From assembly GCA_000181795.3 (NCBI GenBank), contig CM012953.1, forward strand, positions 14,304,183-14,368,182: DNA of 64,000 bases. The letters run 5' to 3'. The stretch comes from Trichinella spiralis (taxonomy: Eukaryota > Nematoda > Enoplea > Trichinellida > Trichinellidae). The notes below the pieces were generated by a model. It searched no databases. It worked only from the letters and a program-made list of their open reading frames with translations, and was not told the DNA's origin. The translations under genes and the position numbers were made by a program. Positions 42,240-56,000 of the stretch are shown here, piece by piece; position 1 is the first letter of the stretch, and each line of letters begins with the position of its first letter.

Positions 42240-43131
42240 TTGTGAATGTGAGATCAATGTGACATATCAAAAGAAAGCTAGGAAATTCGCAACCTGAAAG
42301 ATCTCAAATCATAAAAAAAGTTCGGAAATTCGAAGAAAGTAAAAACCTAAACAACTTCTGAATCACTGAAAAAAACCAGTGAATCTGATACTGCCATCAA
42401 AAGCACAGCTACATTTTCTAAAACAGACTAACGGTAAGATAAAATAAATAGATAACTTCAAATATTATAAGATTCAACACTTAACATATGATCATAATCG
42501 TATTGACAATCTTACTATTATTTCGCATCAAGCTTTATTTGCTACAGTAATCATATTTTCAAACTTCTAAAGTTCTGTTTAAAAACGTAAAGATATTAAG
42601 CTTTAACTATCTTGATTAAACATAATCCACTGAATCTTTTCACAAGTATAATCCTAATTACTGATTTTCAAATATTTCTATTTAAAAAATACAGCTTTTC
42701 AGATTATATTATTGTAATACATTACCTGTTAATTACAAATACTGTGGACACTGCAGTAATATCTTTCATTAAATGAGAAACTTTGAACTACTGTGGTAAA
42801 ATTTTTAAATTTATTTTAAATTTATAAATGAACATTTTTGATTTTATATTTTATTCCTCATGTTTTTTATTTTTTAATTTTAACGCATGTTTTCAGCATA
42901 GTTCGTGCATTCTTTGTGAAAAATTTTTTCTTCTCTATTATATAAATTTATTTTACTGTACTGTGCTGAATTGCAGTTATTTTTTATTGAAAGTTCTTTT
43001 TATAGAAATATTAACACTGAAGCAGTTCATTGTTTGTTTATAAGACCCCTACATTTGACCAGTATCGTACGTTTGTTTTTGTTATTTTGAATTATTTGAA
43101 ATTTTCAGATTTGCTGATGAATTTTGGATAA
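42240..43131. promoter_or_regulatory. Shared upstream region of TNNI3K-like and syntaxin-16 genes
   Basis: An 892-bp AT-rich spacer between divergent starts. It contains both 5' regions. A short hydrophobic reading frame at 42828-43043 is probably chance in T-rich DNA. Confidence 0.4.
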
Positions 43132-44757
43132 ATGGGCCATTTGGAGAATTTTCCGCGATTGGGAATTGTTCGTAGTTTGACAGATATTTATATCACCTTG
43201 CGTAACAATGCAGTTCAAAGTCGTCATATATTTCACGATAATGTCAGCAGGAAAAGTGAAGATCGTATGACGTTGATTCCATTGCATGATTCATCGGTGG
43301 AGACCAGTATTCCAATGTCAGATTTCCGAGAACCACCCGAGTGGATTCATATTGTTGATGAAATTCAGTATGATACTTTTTAATTTTATCAATTTAGAAT
43401 GAAATTGTATTATGATGTTCAAAAATTATATAATATATTTTATAATGAAATAATAGAATGCATAAAATAGTTAAAATGTATATATTTTTGCAGAGCTTTC
43501 ATGTTTATTGTTATTGAAAAGAGTTATTATCATTACACAGTCTTTGCGTTTGCATGATTAATCAACAACAGCTGGTATTGATTTGCCAGCAAGATTAACA
43601 AAGCATAGTGTTCTTACTATTCAGTTGTTACGATGCTTTTCTGTGCATTAGTGAGGATGCCATTCAATGAAAATTTTCTTTATAGTAAAAATCTATATTG
43701 CTGTTTGAAATGAAAGTTGAGATTATAAATTAAATTTTTGAGAAAAATGTGGGAAGATGCATTTTTTATCCGAAATTGAAAAGTACATGTTATTATTTAA
43801 TTAAATTTCAATATTGTGTTGGGTCAGTAATGTTGAATTGTTGTAATTTTAATTGTGATACATTGTCATATTAAGAATTTTATTATTCAATAATTATAGT
43901 TATTTTGTTAATGAAGTGTTGTTTGAATATTCAGATTTGAAATGAGCAAAATAAGCACTCAGATCAACGAATTGAAATCACTTCAACAGCGGCATGTTTC
44001 GCGACCGTCATTCAGTGATGAAATTTCACAAGAAGAACAAAATATTGAGAATCTGACGGGAGAGATTACACATCAGCTTAATCATGTCCAAAGTCTTTTA
44101 CAATTGGTGACGCGTTCTCGAAGCGAAGGCACTGCCGAACGTTTTCGAGCTAATGTCGTTCTTGCTCATGTACAAGCTTTACAGGTAGAGAGGACTGTTT
44201 ATTTCAAAAGTATAATTTTGATAAATTTAATTTCACTTCAGACATTGACGAGCGATTTTCAACGTAGTCAATCCGAATATTTGAGACAAATACAAAGCCG
44301 GGAAAGCAGTTATCAGAAATATTTCGAATCTTACATCAGTTCCGATGTCGGTGATATTTGTTTGCCGGATTTCCAAAATGCGGATATTGGTGATTTGGCA
44401 ACAGCATCATCAGCAACGACAACAGGAGCTGAGCCGACAATGAGCGAACTGCAACTTCTCGAACAGAGCACAGTTTTGGTGAAAGAACGAGAACGGGAAA
44501 TAATGCACGTCACACGTTCCATTGTTGAATTGAATCAATTGTTCCGTGATTTGGCCACTTATATCTCGGATCAAGGTACTGTATTGGACAGGATCGATTA
44601 CAATGTTGAAAAATCTGCGGTGAAGACGAAATCCGCTTTGAGTTCGATCAAAACTGCGGAAAAATACCAACGCAGAAGTCGCAAGATAATTATCATTATC
44701 ACTTTAGCCGCCTTGTGCATCTTGCTCATCATCATCATGGCCATTGTCAAGTCGTGA
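43132..44757 (+). CDS. STX16: Syntaxin-16 (Qa-SNARE)
   Basis: Exons 43132-43367, 43935-44184 and 44242-44757 give 333 aa. The N-terminal SLTDIYITLRNNAVQSRHIF matches the STX16 N-peptide used for Vps45 binding. Then come PPEWIHIVDEIQ, the Habc-type helices and the SNARE motif: LVKEREREIMHVTRSIVELN, the zero-layer Gln in FRDLATYISDQGTVLDRIDYNVE, and the C-terminal membrane anchor (IIIIITLAALCILLIIIMAIV). STX16 acts at the trans-Golgi network in endosome-to-TGN transport. The 57-bp second intron (44185-44241) has GT..AG ends but contains no stop and keeps frame. Its removal restores the family sequence QALQ-TLTSDF. The 3' end converges with FAM136A. Confidence 0.95.
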
Positions 44758-45054
44758 TTTCAGATCCATTCAGTCTGTGCTTTTTGCTGTTTTTAATTTC
44801 CATTTCACTTTTTCTCCTGAATCAGCGTGCTTTTGTTACTGTTTGTACTGTTTCCACTGTCTTATATTTGCAGCATGTGTAATAAATTTTCCTAATCAAG
44901 CAAAGCTTAAAAATTCAAATCTAACTATATAATTTGAAATTTAAATTTAAAAAAAACAATAATAAAACCGACCAGCAGTATAAAAAAATTATCCAAGTAT
45001 TTATTGTAGCAGGATAGTGTAGGTAGGGTTTTTTAAAGAAATATTTCCTTTCAT

Positions 45055-45547
45055 TTATTCCAAACTTTTGATATAATCAACTGCTCTTCTTTTTATTCGT
45101 GGCAAAAGATTAACATGATCCTCGGCACATTTGGACACGCACTCGTTGAACATCTTCTCCATGGCTGTCACACTTTTCGTCTCATTTTTACTTTTGGAAT
45201 TCAACTTGTCCTCAACTGCATCCTTGCATTGCATGCTGCATCGATTCAACCTATCCTTAAAAAAATCAATAAATATTATTATAAAAAAAGAAGATATTTT
45301 TAATTTCAAAAACTTGAAAATTTTGCAGTTCATTTGTCATATACTGTTGCACCATGTGCACTCGTCTTGCACACTGCGTCACGCAGTGCTGCATCGATTC
45401 CATGCTCGCTTTGCCATCGTCACAACAATCCGAAGAACACAAATACATCTGCTTTTGTAATTTACGCAAATATTCTCGATCTAAACTATCCAGCATTTCG
45501 TCAGTTGCTTCTTGAATCTTCTTCTGTATTGAATCAGTCATTTTCAC
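45055..45547 (-). CDS. FAM136A: FAM136A-like mitochondrial intermembrane-space protein
   Basis: Two exons (45314-45547 and 45055-45255) with a 58-bp intron give ~144 aa, close to human FAM136A (138). The family pattern of four CX3C motifs is present: CSSDC, CVTQC, CSMQC and CVSKC. Conserved helices surround them (IQEATDEMLDSLDREYLRKL; ELQNFQ joined to DRLNRC; EDHVNLLPRIKRR). The twin CX3C layout is typical of oxidatively folded proteins of the mitochondrial intermembrane space. Two starts are in frame: 45547 (MKMTDS) and 45541 (MTDS). The molecular role is not well defined. Confidence 0.94.
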
Positions 45548-48500
45548 AAGAGCAGTGGATGCTATTGATTTATTTTTAATTAAAAACTGAAATTAAACCA
45601 ATCATATAACAAATGAAGTCGAAATGACCATTGCAACACAGTAAAAAAAGAAAACTTCATTTTTCATCGTTCGCAAAAAGATAAACAATGAATTGCTAAT
45701 TATTCACAATACTACGATGTGACATTTTGATAATTTGAAAAATGTTTGAATTTTATCAAAATTAAAATCACATTCATCGACATGACACTCGGAAGTCCGA
45801 TAAAAATATTTCCCTATTCCAACGCTGTAGCACTGATATTTTCAATTGTATTACATAAGTTGAACAAAAACACGCAACAATTGTCAAATACATGATCAAG
45901 TAATGTAATTTCACAAGCTAACAATAATTTTTCAATAAAAATTTAAAACAGTAAAATACAACTGAATGCTTCACTTAATTTAATCTAAAAATATGCTTTT
46001 TTAAACTGCATTTCTGCATATGCCTATTGAAGTTAAAATAAAATCAAAAAAAGCAGCGGCACGTAAAATGTGTGAAAACCGTTTTAAATTGTCTTTTTCT
46101 ATAGTTGCAATATTTTAATGACAGTATGTGATTTTCAGGATTGTCATACTAAAAAGTGCTTCTCAAGTTGCATTATAATCTTCAGCTTAATATTTTTTTA
46201 ACTTTCTGGATTGAGAAGTCATGAAAATATTTTTTTTAATCATATAATTTATAAACAAAATGCTTTTTTAATATAAAACATTGAAAAATGAATAAAAAAG
46301 TAACAAATGCAATGAAAATAATATAAGAACATTTAAAAGTTATGCTTAGTTTTTAAATAGGATTACTTGCCATTGTTGCATATAACGTCTATATAATTTG
46401 TTCAGCAATTTAAGTAATTATTTGAAAATACTTGGCATATTTTTTATTTTTCAAAAGGTCATTTTCAATATAATAAAAGGTGTTGATGTTATTTTGGACT
46501 AACTGATAATTTTTATGCTTAAAAATTACAGATTAGTAAAGTTTTAGAAAGATTAAATGTTGAATTATGCTAAAGGTTCAGGGGTTCTCAACCGGAGAAA
46601 GGATTTTCGGATTTCAGGGGAGGGGGGAAATGTAACTGAAGTAAATGTACAGGCACCAGTATAATGATAAATATATTTTCAATTAAGTTTGCATTATTTG
46701 AAGCCAAACATTCTACAAAGGGAGGAGGAGCAGGAATGACGTTTTGAAAAAGGGCAAAAAGGGTCCGTGGGGAAAAAAGATTGAGAGCCACTGTACTAGA
46801 TATTAATTATTATTTTTTAAGCTTATCTGAATAATTACTATTTGTAAAATTGCTTTACGTTGGCAGTTCACTCTGAATTGCAAAGTAGAGTTTGCTTTTC
46901 AAGTTTGGGTCGAAGTTTTGTTTGCTTTTGGACAAAAGAGCGTTTAAAATTTTTTCCAGTTTTCAATCACTGAGAAAATAAAGTGCTGCTATCATTTGAT
47001 AAATTTTTACTCAAGCAACGTTCCTACTGAAATGTTTCGCTTTTCCACTAAACGAAATCGCAGATATTCTTTTTTGTAAGTTTTTGAAGTTCATATATAT
47101 TATTATTAATTCATTTTCAATTGTTTATAAAACTCTACAACAAAGTATTAATTTTCTATTTAAATTATAAAAAACAGGATAAAAGTACAAAAGGATTGTT
47201 TGTTATATGCAAAATGAAATACTGCTGTGAAATGTTATCAATTATTTTTCTTGTAAATAATTTATATAGAGTTATATATTTTGAAATTAAATGATCAACT
47301 TGAAGGGAAACTTTAAAATGGAATTTTTCCTTTTTTCTTGTAAGTCGTAAGAAATAATTTTACACGTATCTTCCTTGTTGAATGAAAGAATAAAGTTGCA
47401 TGCGACAACTTGTCAAAGGTTTTGTTGAAAAATGCATCATTTAACTGCTTTGTTGCCAGCTGATGCAATTTTTCTGCAAATATTTAACAAAATCGACAAA
47501 ATCACATTTCACCATATTTTATTTCATGACGTTCGTTGGGAAATGTCAGTCTTCTTCTTTTTAATTTTGCAATGCTTATTTCCAATCATCTACATTTATA
47601 TATGATTATCAATTTATTTTTGAATTTATAAATTAATCTAATTATATTAGAAGTATAAAATTTTTGTTATTTTAATTTTGTAAATAAATATTCGTTCAAT
47701 AATAAAAGAAATAATAATGTTTTTGATTTAAATATGCTTTGAAATTTTAAAAGTTAATTCTAATTTTAAGAGAAAAAAGCAACAATAAAAAAATTAATGG
47801 AACATTTAACTTAATTTAATTGATGATAAGTTGTACTAGTAGTGGAATAGTAGTGGAAAATTTTCTCCTACACGTTCAATGTCAGCTTTATTTAATGAGT
47901 TATCGACTTTCTCTGGTTAAATCAGAATTTGCCAATACTTTATGTGGCAGTTTATTGTTGCATGGTAGAAAATTTGTCACACAAGGACTTCTGAAGAAAC
48001 TACTGTCGAAGAAGCATATATCTTTTTATTCTTTGTATTTTGTTGTTAATCAACTTTTCATCCCAGTCAAAATAATTGGTAATTTGTCTTTTTAATTAAT
48101 TCATTTATTTTTCATAATTAATAACAATGAGAACATCCTGTTATTTTATTGACTGCTTCGATCAAGTAGAAATATACAACAGAACGAAACAATTTTAAAA
48201 ATAAGCATTGAACAACAAATTTTATTTCAAATTATAATAATTTGCAATTCAGTTGAAAATTTATTTATTTATTTTTTGTTTAACAAAATGTCATAGAATA
48301 TATTTTTTATGATTTAAAATTTAAAACAATTTTGCACATGTACACGTTTAAATCTAGACTGACTAATAATAAATATTTTGTTTATTTATCAAGATTTTAT
48401 GCAAATGTGATGTCGTGTTGTAATGTAATGTGGAAATGTGTTGTGTTAATATAAATCGATAACTTAAAAAGGACTTAAAAGTTTGTTTCCGGCAAATTTA

Positions 48501-50032
48501 ATCATCCAGCACTGCTATCGATTGCAGCATTAGCATCAGCAGCGGTTGTACTAGAAGCAGCAGCATCATCAGCAGTTGAAAAGCTTTGAAAGAACAAGCG
48601 ACAGCATATTCGCTTACATAACATCACAGCGCACAACTTTCAATCACAATTACTGCAATTTTTGCATATTTAACTTAAAAATGCAAGTGCGTTATCGCTT
48701 TTTCATAAATTTCTTCCATTTTTTATTTGCACATAGTTTTGGTCTTTTAGTATTATTTATTGTCTTGACTTTCTTGATTTTTTTCTTTTTTCTCTCCAGT
48801 TGTTCCATAGAATATAATAATTGGTAAATACTGTTTATAAAATTTTTCTAGTCGAATCAATTTAATCTTCAAATATTTGAAAACAGCAATATAATCTATA
48901 TAATATTGTATTGAATATAAAATTAATTTTAATTCATTTTTACTTGACTACTATTAGACTATTAAAAGCTAAAAAATAAAAAAAACATTATTGAATCATA
49001 TCATTTTTTAAATATACTTTGCATAACGATAATTATTATAATAATGTTCCTTTTTGCAAATTGTCACGTTCACATTCTGGTAAGTTTTAATTTTTTATTA
49101 GCACCATTCACCATGACTACAAATGCCAAATTGATGTTCTTCTTTTATTTTCTAAATAAATATTAAATGAATTTTTCACATTTCTTCTTATTTTAATTGA
49201 ATTTTTCTCAATATTAATCTATTCAAAATTATTGTAATTGTAATTTGATATTTTCAACTGTTGCTGATTATTCATATAGATTTACATTTAAACTTCAAAT
49301 ATAACTCTACTTTTGAAACATTACATTACATTGCATTGCATTGTGTGGAAATAGCTATTAATAATTAAATATTAAATGTAAAAAAGAGAAAAAAACTAGC
49401 AGCATAGTAGAATAAATTCAAATATATGAAACTAGTCGAGCTAGCGGCGTGAAAAGTTTCAAATTAGAGATGAAAATTAAAATCATTTTGACCAAATTTT
49501 GTAACCCAATAAAATATCATGTAATAATGCAAACGAAAACAAACTAGCTGCTTTTATTATTTTTTTTAACTTGCTTCATTGAAAGTTTTCCAAATAAATG
49601 GGGGTCAATTATTAGAATATATTTCGTTCTTTTTTTCTATTTTTGCATCAATTTTAAATCATATTTAAAAAACAGAGTAAGAATGCTTCGAATGTTTACA
49701 TGATGCAGGTAAAAAAATGACTCGTGCCATTCTTATGTTATGCAAATTGTAAATGTTATGCATGCAATGAAATTGCTTGTTCATTTTCTGACGCACACGC
49801 ACATCTTATGGGAGTTTTTCAAATTAATTTTATTCATTTACTTTAATAAGCTTTAATAATTTTTATTACAAAATTTTATCTTTGAAAATGAACAATATAG
49901 CAAGATTTAATTTCAAGTTTCTCATCATAAAAGTATGTGCAATGTATATGAAAAAATTTGTTGATTTACATTTTTTATGTTCAAATTATGAAATATAAAA
50001 AAATAAACATGGACAATTTTTGTTGCAGAAAA
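45548..50032. other. Gene-poor 4.5-kb region
   Basis: No convincing gene. The region holds the FAM136A upstream area, a hAT-like MITE (46579-46793) and a possible short exon at 47033-47079 (MFRFSTKRNRRYSF then a GTAAG donor, resembling a mitochondrial presequence). An open frame at 47820-48095 of unknown similarity and a GCA/GCT-rich tract near 48510-48580 also lie here. The remainder is AT-rich. A lineage-specific gene split by introns could be hidden here, but I cannot support one. Confidence 0.45.
46579..46793. mobile_element. hAT-like MITE (~215 bp)
   Basis: The left end CAGGGGTTCTCAACC and right end (read inward) CAGTGGCTCTCAATC form a 15-bp inverted repeat with three mismatches. The CAGnGGTTCTCAACC pattern is the hallmark terminus of many hAT (Ac/Charlie-type) elements. 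The interior is G-rich, non-coding and unlike the flanks. An 8-bp target duplication is not clearly preserved, which suggests an old insertion. Confidence 0.72.
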
Positions 50033-53000
50033 ATGACTAAAGAGCCTGGTTTCTGCTCCCAGTTGGGAACTTTATTGCAAAAGAATATAATCATTCGAGT
50101 TCGAACAAAAGTGAGTGGTATTTTTAAATTTGTAAATTATTCTATTATAAAAATTTGTTCAGATTCTTCTTGTTACTGAATTGTTATGGCCCCTCATATT
50201 TTTCCTGTTTCTTTTACTAATCAGACATTCCACGGTTGTTATCAAACAACCTCAGTGTGAGTAATTTTAAATTTTAATTTAATCGCTTTTTATTCTTGAT
50301 TAAAAATTATTCCTACGTTTCAGGTACTTATGAACCGAAAGCTTTGCCAAGCGCTGGATGGTTTTCACTGTTTCAATCCTACTTTTGTACATTATCCAAC
50401 AAATGTGTAAACCATTCTATATCAGATATGGATTTGGGTGCACCTGGAAAAAACCTACCGTAAGTTGGTTCAAAAATATAAATATATTTTCATTTTATTA
50501 TTTTTAGTATAAACAATTTCATAGCCAATATCAGATTAGCATTTTACAATGAAAGTGTTCTACAAGAAACTCTGAGTTTTTTGGATGACGTTGAAGATGT
50601 TGTGAATAAGTTTTCAATGCTGGACAGTTTTCAAGGCAATTTCAATGGAGTCAATATTGCAGACTTTTTCACAAAAGGGGATGATATGATGATCGATTTG
50701 ATTCTTCACGACAAAGGATTAGAATATGACGCCATCGAAAGTTTGCTCAACAGTACATTGACTCGAAAGTTCTTTACTGATTTTATTGAAGAATTTTACA
50801 AAGTAAGCAACATTTTACAACATAATTTGCATTGTATTTTATGCAGTTAAATATTTAATGTTCATGAGTTATTCTAATTCAATTAATTGTTTAATCACTT
50901 TCAGATTTGAAAATTCAATTCAATTCAATTTTACACAATTTATAAATATTCAATAACTTCGGTTTGTTAGTTTAATCTTTGTTAATTTTTGCGCTAGAAT
51001 TAATTTGTTTTATTCAAAAAAAAGAGAAACAGATTTTACTTTTAGAAATTTAAAACCCTGAAATTACAAAGAGATGATTTACCACTGGCAGCTATAAGTA
51101 TTTTAAATAAAATGCTCTGCACAGAAGAATTATTTTCAAATTATATTTCAATAAGAAGCAACTCCAACATATCCGAATCGAATCTGGAGATGAAGAAGTT
51201 GTTGCAAAATTTTATGTGCAAAAAATTTCCCATCGAAATTTTCTACCGACAAAATGTTATGAATCGCACAGCACATATAGAAATTGTGAGTGCTTGCTAT
51301 AAAATTTGAATTATAAATTATTTCGACCATTTTCAGGCAAATCTTATTCTTGGAAACATGACCGGCTTGAAAATAAATACCACCGAAGCAAGCAGTTTAT
51401 ATATTACTACTAGCCAATTTTTTGAAAAAATGGTATGAATATTTTAAAAAACATTAATTAACCTAATTTTCCTTTTCAAGAAATCATCTGAATTGGCCAA
51501 CAATGCTCTTGCTCTGTGGAAACATTTTCTATTACATAGTGCGACAAATTCATCTCTCGCAAAAAATTCGACGTTTAAAAATCTTGATCTTGCCAGCCAC
51601 ATGTTTTGCGGAGGTACATTATCAGGTAATTTATCAATTTGTACATTTTACTATATGCGACATTCAATAATTCACATTTGTGACATTATAAAATTTTCAA
51701 ATTTTAACTTTTAAATTGCATGAGCTTTTCAAAATACTTATTATTTTATAAAATTGTTTATGATTAAAGCAGAAAATGCGCATTTCATATTTTGGAATTT
51801 TCTTAAACTTGAATAATGTATTACTGTAAATGATGATTTTTAAAAAACTTTTTTAGATAAATAACTTTTTTGAAAAGAATAAATAATATTTTTAAGGAAT
51901 GGATAATATATTTAAAATTCAAAAAAAGTTAGAACAACTGCGTGAACAAATGATAAGAACAGACCCAAGGTACATTGATACAATGCGGCAATCAGGAGTG
52001 CAGCTTGGTGACGATCCTAACATAGTGTTACCGTGGAATCTTTACAATCAAACTGTAATATGTGATCATTTTGAACATGAAATTATTGGTATGATAATTA
52101 TATTTAAGAATTTTATTTAACATTTTTATTTCTTTAAGAAATGTTTGAATCATTTTTTACAAAATTAAATAGTTTAATATTATAAATGGACAGTTGTCTT
52201 TGAAAAGAAAATTTAACATTTTTGATATTCAGAAGATAAATGTTGGCTGTGGTTACAACAATACAATTTACCGCATGATTTTACAATGCAGCTTTTTACT
52301 CTTTTTCGTGGATATATTCTGGTCGCTCCTTCTAGTCCAATAGTGAACAGAGTGATGTCAGACGTAACAATATTTTTCTGATAAAATAAATTTTCATTTT
52401 TCAAGCATAAATGTTTCGTAATTTAGATGAGCAATCAACTTGTTTTGATTGATTATTTTTGTCAATCATTTCTTCACTGGTATGACAATATGGAAAAGTA
52501 CGCTGAGGTTTTTAAAGAAAGCAAATTCTTCAAAGTAGTCGGTGTAAGTTTTTCTTGCAAATAATAATTTCATTTTGATAATGTTTTTATTTTGTTTTTT
52601 GAGAATTTTGCGAGATTTTTCATCACTTTGCATGAAACAGCAAATATTTTTCAAAATTATACTTATGGAGAAGCAATATTAAAATTATTTTATAAATTAT
52701 CCGAAAACAATTGGCAAAACAAAACAGTCACCTACATGCGAGAACACTTATCTCATTTGCATAATATGATAAAGGTGAAAAAATAAAAAAGAATTGTTTG
52801 TAATTAAAATATTGAAAAAATTAATATTCTGTTTAGTGTTTTCGTCAAGATCGTTTTGTGCTCATGAAATCTGAAAATGAAGTAGAAAGAGCTGCGTCGT
52901 GTCTTACAAAGACATACCAATTTTTTTTGGCTATTGTTTTCGACGAATTGGATAACAATTCAACTGCTTTACCAAAGTTTACAAAATATAAAATTCGAAT

Positions 53001-56000
53001 GGCCAGCTATTTAGTAGACAGTACAAGTCAAATTATGGACAGGTAATTTTAAAATGAAAAGAAAAATTTAATTCAATTTATAGTAATAGAAAGTTATTTT
53101 TTTTAAACCCTACCCTGTTAACTTTAAGATGATGTTCTGCTGTTCGTTTAATTTATAGTTTGTGGAATCCGCGACCAAGAGACAGACCATTTATAGACTT
53201 AAAATATTTATATTTTGGATTTTCATTTGTGCAAGATATTGTCGACCGGATCATAATTTCATTTCATACCAATAAAACAGCACCAAGAGTTGGCATGTAT
53301 GCCCAACAATTTCCAAGTAACTGTGACCTAATTGATCTGTAAGATTGACTTTGTATAACTTTGAACATGTGCATTATTAATTTGATTTTTCATTTTTAAG
53401 CTTTATTAAATCAATTGAACGCTCATTTCCAATGTTCATGACTTTATCTTGGATGTTCAGTGTTGCAATTACATTGAAAAATATGGTAGAGGAGAAACAG
53501 TACAGATTGAAAGAGTTTATGAAAATAATGGGCTTGAAAACGAGTGCTTATTGGCTATCTTGGTTTATTCAAACTTTTGTTATGTTATTACTGTCAGCTT
53601 GCCTAATTGTCATCACAGTTATTGTATGCATTGATATTCTGTTTTTTAAATTAATTCAGCACGTTATGCTTTTAGCAAGGCAACATTTTGCAGTATACTG
53701 ACGCAAGTTGTCTTTTTTTGTTTCTTGCTGCTTATGCATTTTCAATTGTTTCGCAATGCTTTTTCATTTCAACATTGTTCAGCCAAGCAAATTTAGCTGC
53801 AGCTGTTGGTGCATTGATCTATTTTGCATTGTTTCTTCCATATCCTTCCGTACTTCCTTACCTGAAAAATATGACATTTCTTCAGCAATGTTCTCTGGTA
53901 AATGTTCAATGATTTTAAATATGTAAATTGTTTTTTATTGATTTAATCAATGTATAATTTTTAATTTCAGTGTTTAATTGCTCAAGTAGCATTCGGCTGG
54001 GGCTGCTCATTTATTGCGTTATATGAAGAAGGCATGCAAGGCTTGCAGTGGTCTACTCTTTTCTTGCCTTTGACAGCGGATCATCGACTTAGTTTCGGTT
54101 TTGTATTAATAATGCTAATATTTGATGGTATCTTGTATCTCATATTTACTTGGTATATTGAAAATGTTTTTCCTGGTATAAATTATGCACAAGTGTTTGA
54201 ATGTTCCATTAACGAAACAGTTTAGGTGCTTACGGTATTCCAAAGCCATGGTTATTTTTTTTCCAACAAAAGTATTGGAGTAGACAAAAATCTACCTTGC
54301 CAGTTGCTTGTGGTATGATATAAATTGATATTGAATATCATTAATAATTACATTTGATAGATGGAATCAATTCGGAAACAGTGACGGTCATTCATGAAAG
54401 CAGTTGCAATCCTGTTGGAGTTGCTGTGAGACATTTGACAAAAGTTTATGACAATAAAAAAGCATGCAAAAAAGCATTGTCCAATTTGTCTGTTAATTTT
54501 TATGACAGCGAAATTACCTCAGTTCTTGGTCCAAATGGTGCTGGTAAAACAACGATGATGTAAGCGCTTTGTTTCTTTTCAAGCTATAATTGCTTATATT
54601 TAAAATTTTTGTGAAGGTCAATTATTTGTGGCTTATTTCCAAGCACATCAGGGTCTGTGATTATTTATGGTAAAGACATTTTATCCAACATTTCAGAAAT
54701 ACGTCAATCTCTAGGATTTTGTCCTCAGCACAACATATTATTTGACAAGTAAGTGCTTTAATAATTAATAATAGCAACAATAATAATAACAGTTTTTTAT
54801 AACTCCTCCACGGTTGTCAAAAGCAGTTTAGATTTCATTTTATAATCTTAAATTTAAAAAGTATGCCTTTTGTGAGAGTAAAATTTATTCATAAGTTGCA
54901 TTACTTTTGGTTAAATAAAATAAAGCAAAGATAAAATGCTTAGTAGTGAAATGTATTGCAGAGAAGTTTCAGAATTTTTAGGAAATTTTTACGGAATGAC
55001 AAATTATAATCACTCATTGCAAAGTTTTTGTAATTATTTTAGCTTAACTGTTGAAGAGCATTTGTGGTTTTATGCAAAATTAAAAGGAATGCCAACTGCA
55101 GAACTAAATGAGGAAATTGAAAATTTTTTGCTTAATACTAAACTTCGGTACAAAAGAAAAGAAATATCTAAAAACCTATCTGGTAAGAAAAATATAATTA
55201 TAATTATAATTAATTTCAGTGTTATGCATTTTCAGGTGGAATGAAAAGAAAATTATCCATATCCATTGCCTTTATTGCCGGTTCCAAAACAGTGGTTTTG
55301 GATGAACCTACAACCGGAGTAGATCCGTATTCTCGTAGATCCATATGGGACATGCTACTCAAATTTAAAAAAGGTTAATAATTTACGGAAACTATTACAT
55401 GTCCTAACTTATTCACATTTAAGGAAGAACAATTATTCTTTCTACTCATTATTTTGATGAAGCTGAAATTTTGGGCGATCGAATAGCTATCATTAGTGAA
55501 GGTTCATTAAAATGTAGTGGATCGGCAATGTTTTTGAAAACTTATTATGGTTCTGGATATTATTTGACATTAATAAAAAATTCATTTGGAAAATTGCATC
55601 TGGAAAAAGCTCAGCCTGAAGAATTGATCAAATTTGTTTCGAATTACATTCCGAATGCAAAACTTGTCAGATGTTCAGCACAAGAAGTGAAGTTCATGTT
55701 GCCTTCGGTAAATTTACTAGAACTGAAGTCATTGGTAACAGCGTTGGATTCAGAATTGAAAAATATTGGATGTTCTTCTTATGGTTTATCAGAAAGCAGT
55801 TTGGAAGAGGTAAAGAGAAACATCTATTTATAAATGTTTTAATTGTGTAATTTTAGATTTTCAGGCATGAAATTAAAGAATCAGTGAAAGCTAATAATAC
55901 TCACAAAAAGCAAAAATTAACAATGCTGAGTTTTAAATATTTGCGGGGTAAAACTGTTTTTCAAATTTTTAAATTATCTTATATCTTATTCTATAAATTA

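Noticed and set aside
44331-44670. Minus-strand frames within syntaxin-16
   Set aside because: Shadows of the SNARE-coding exon.
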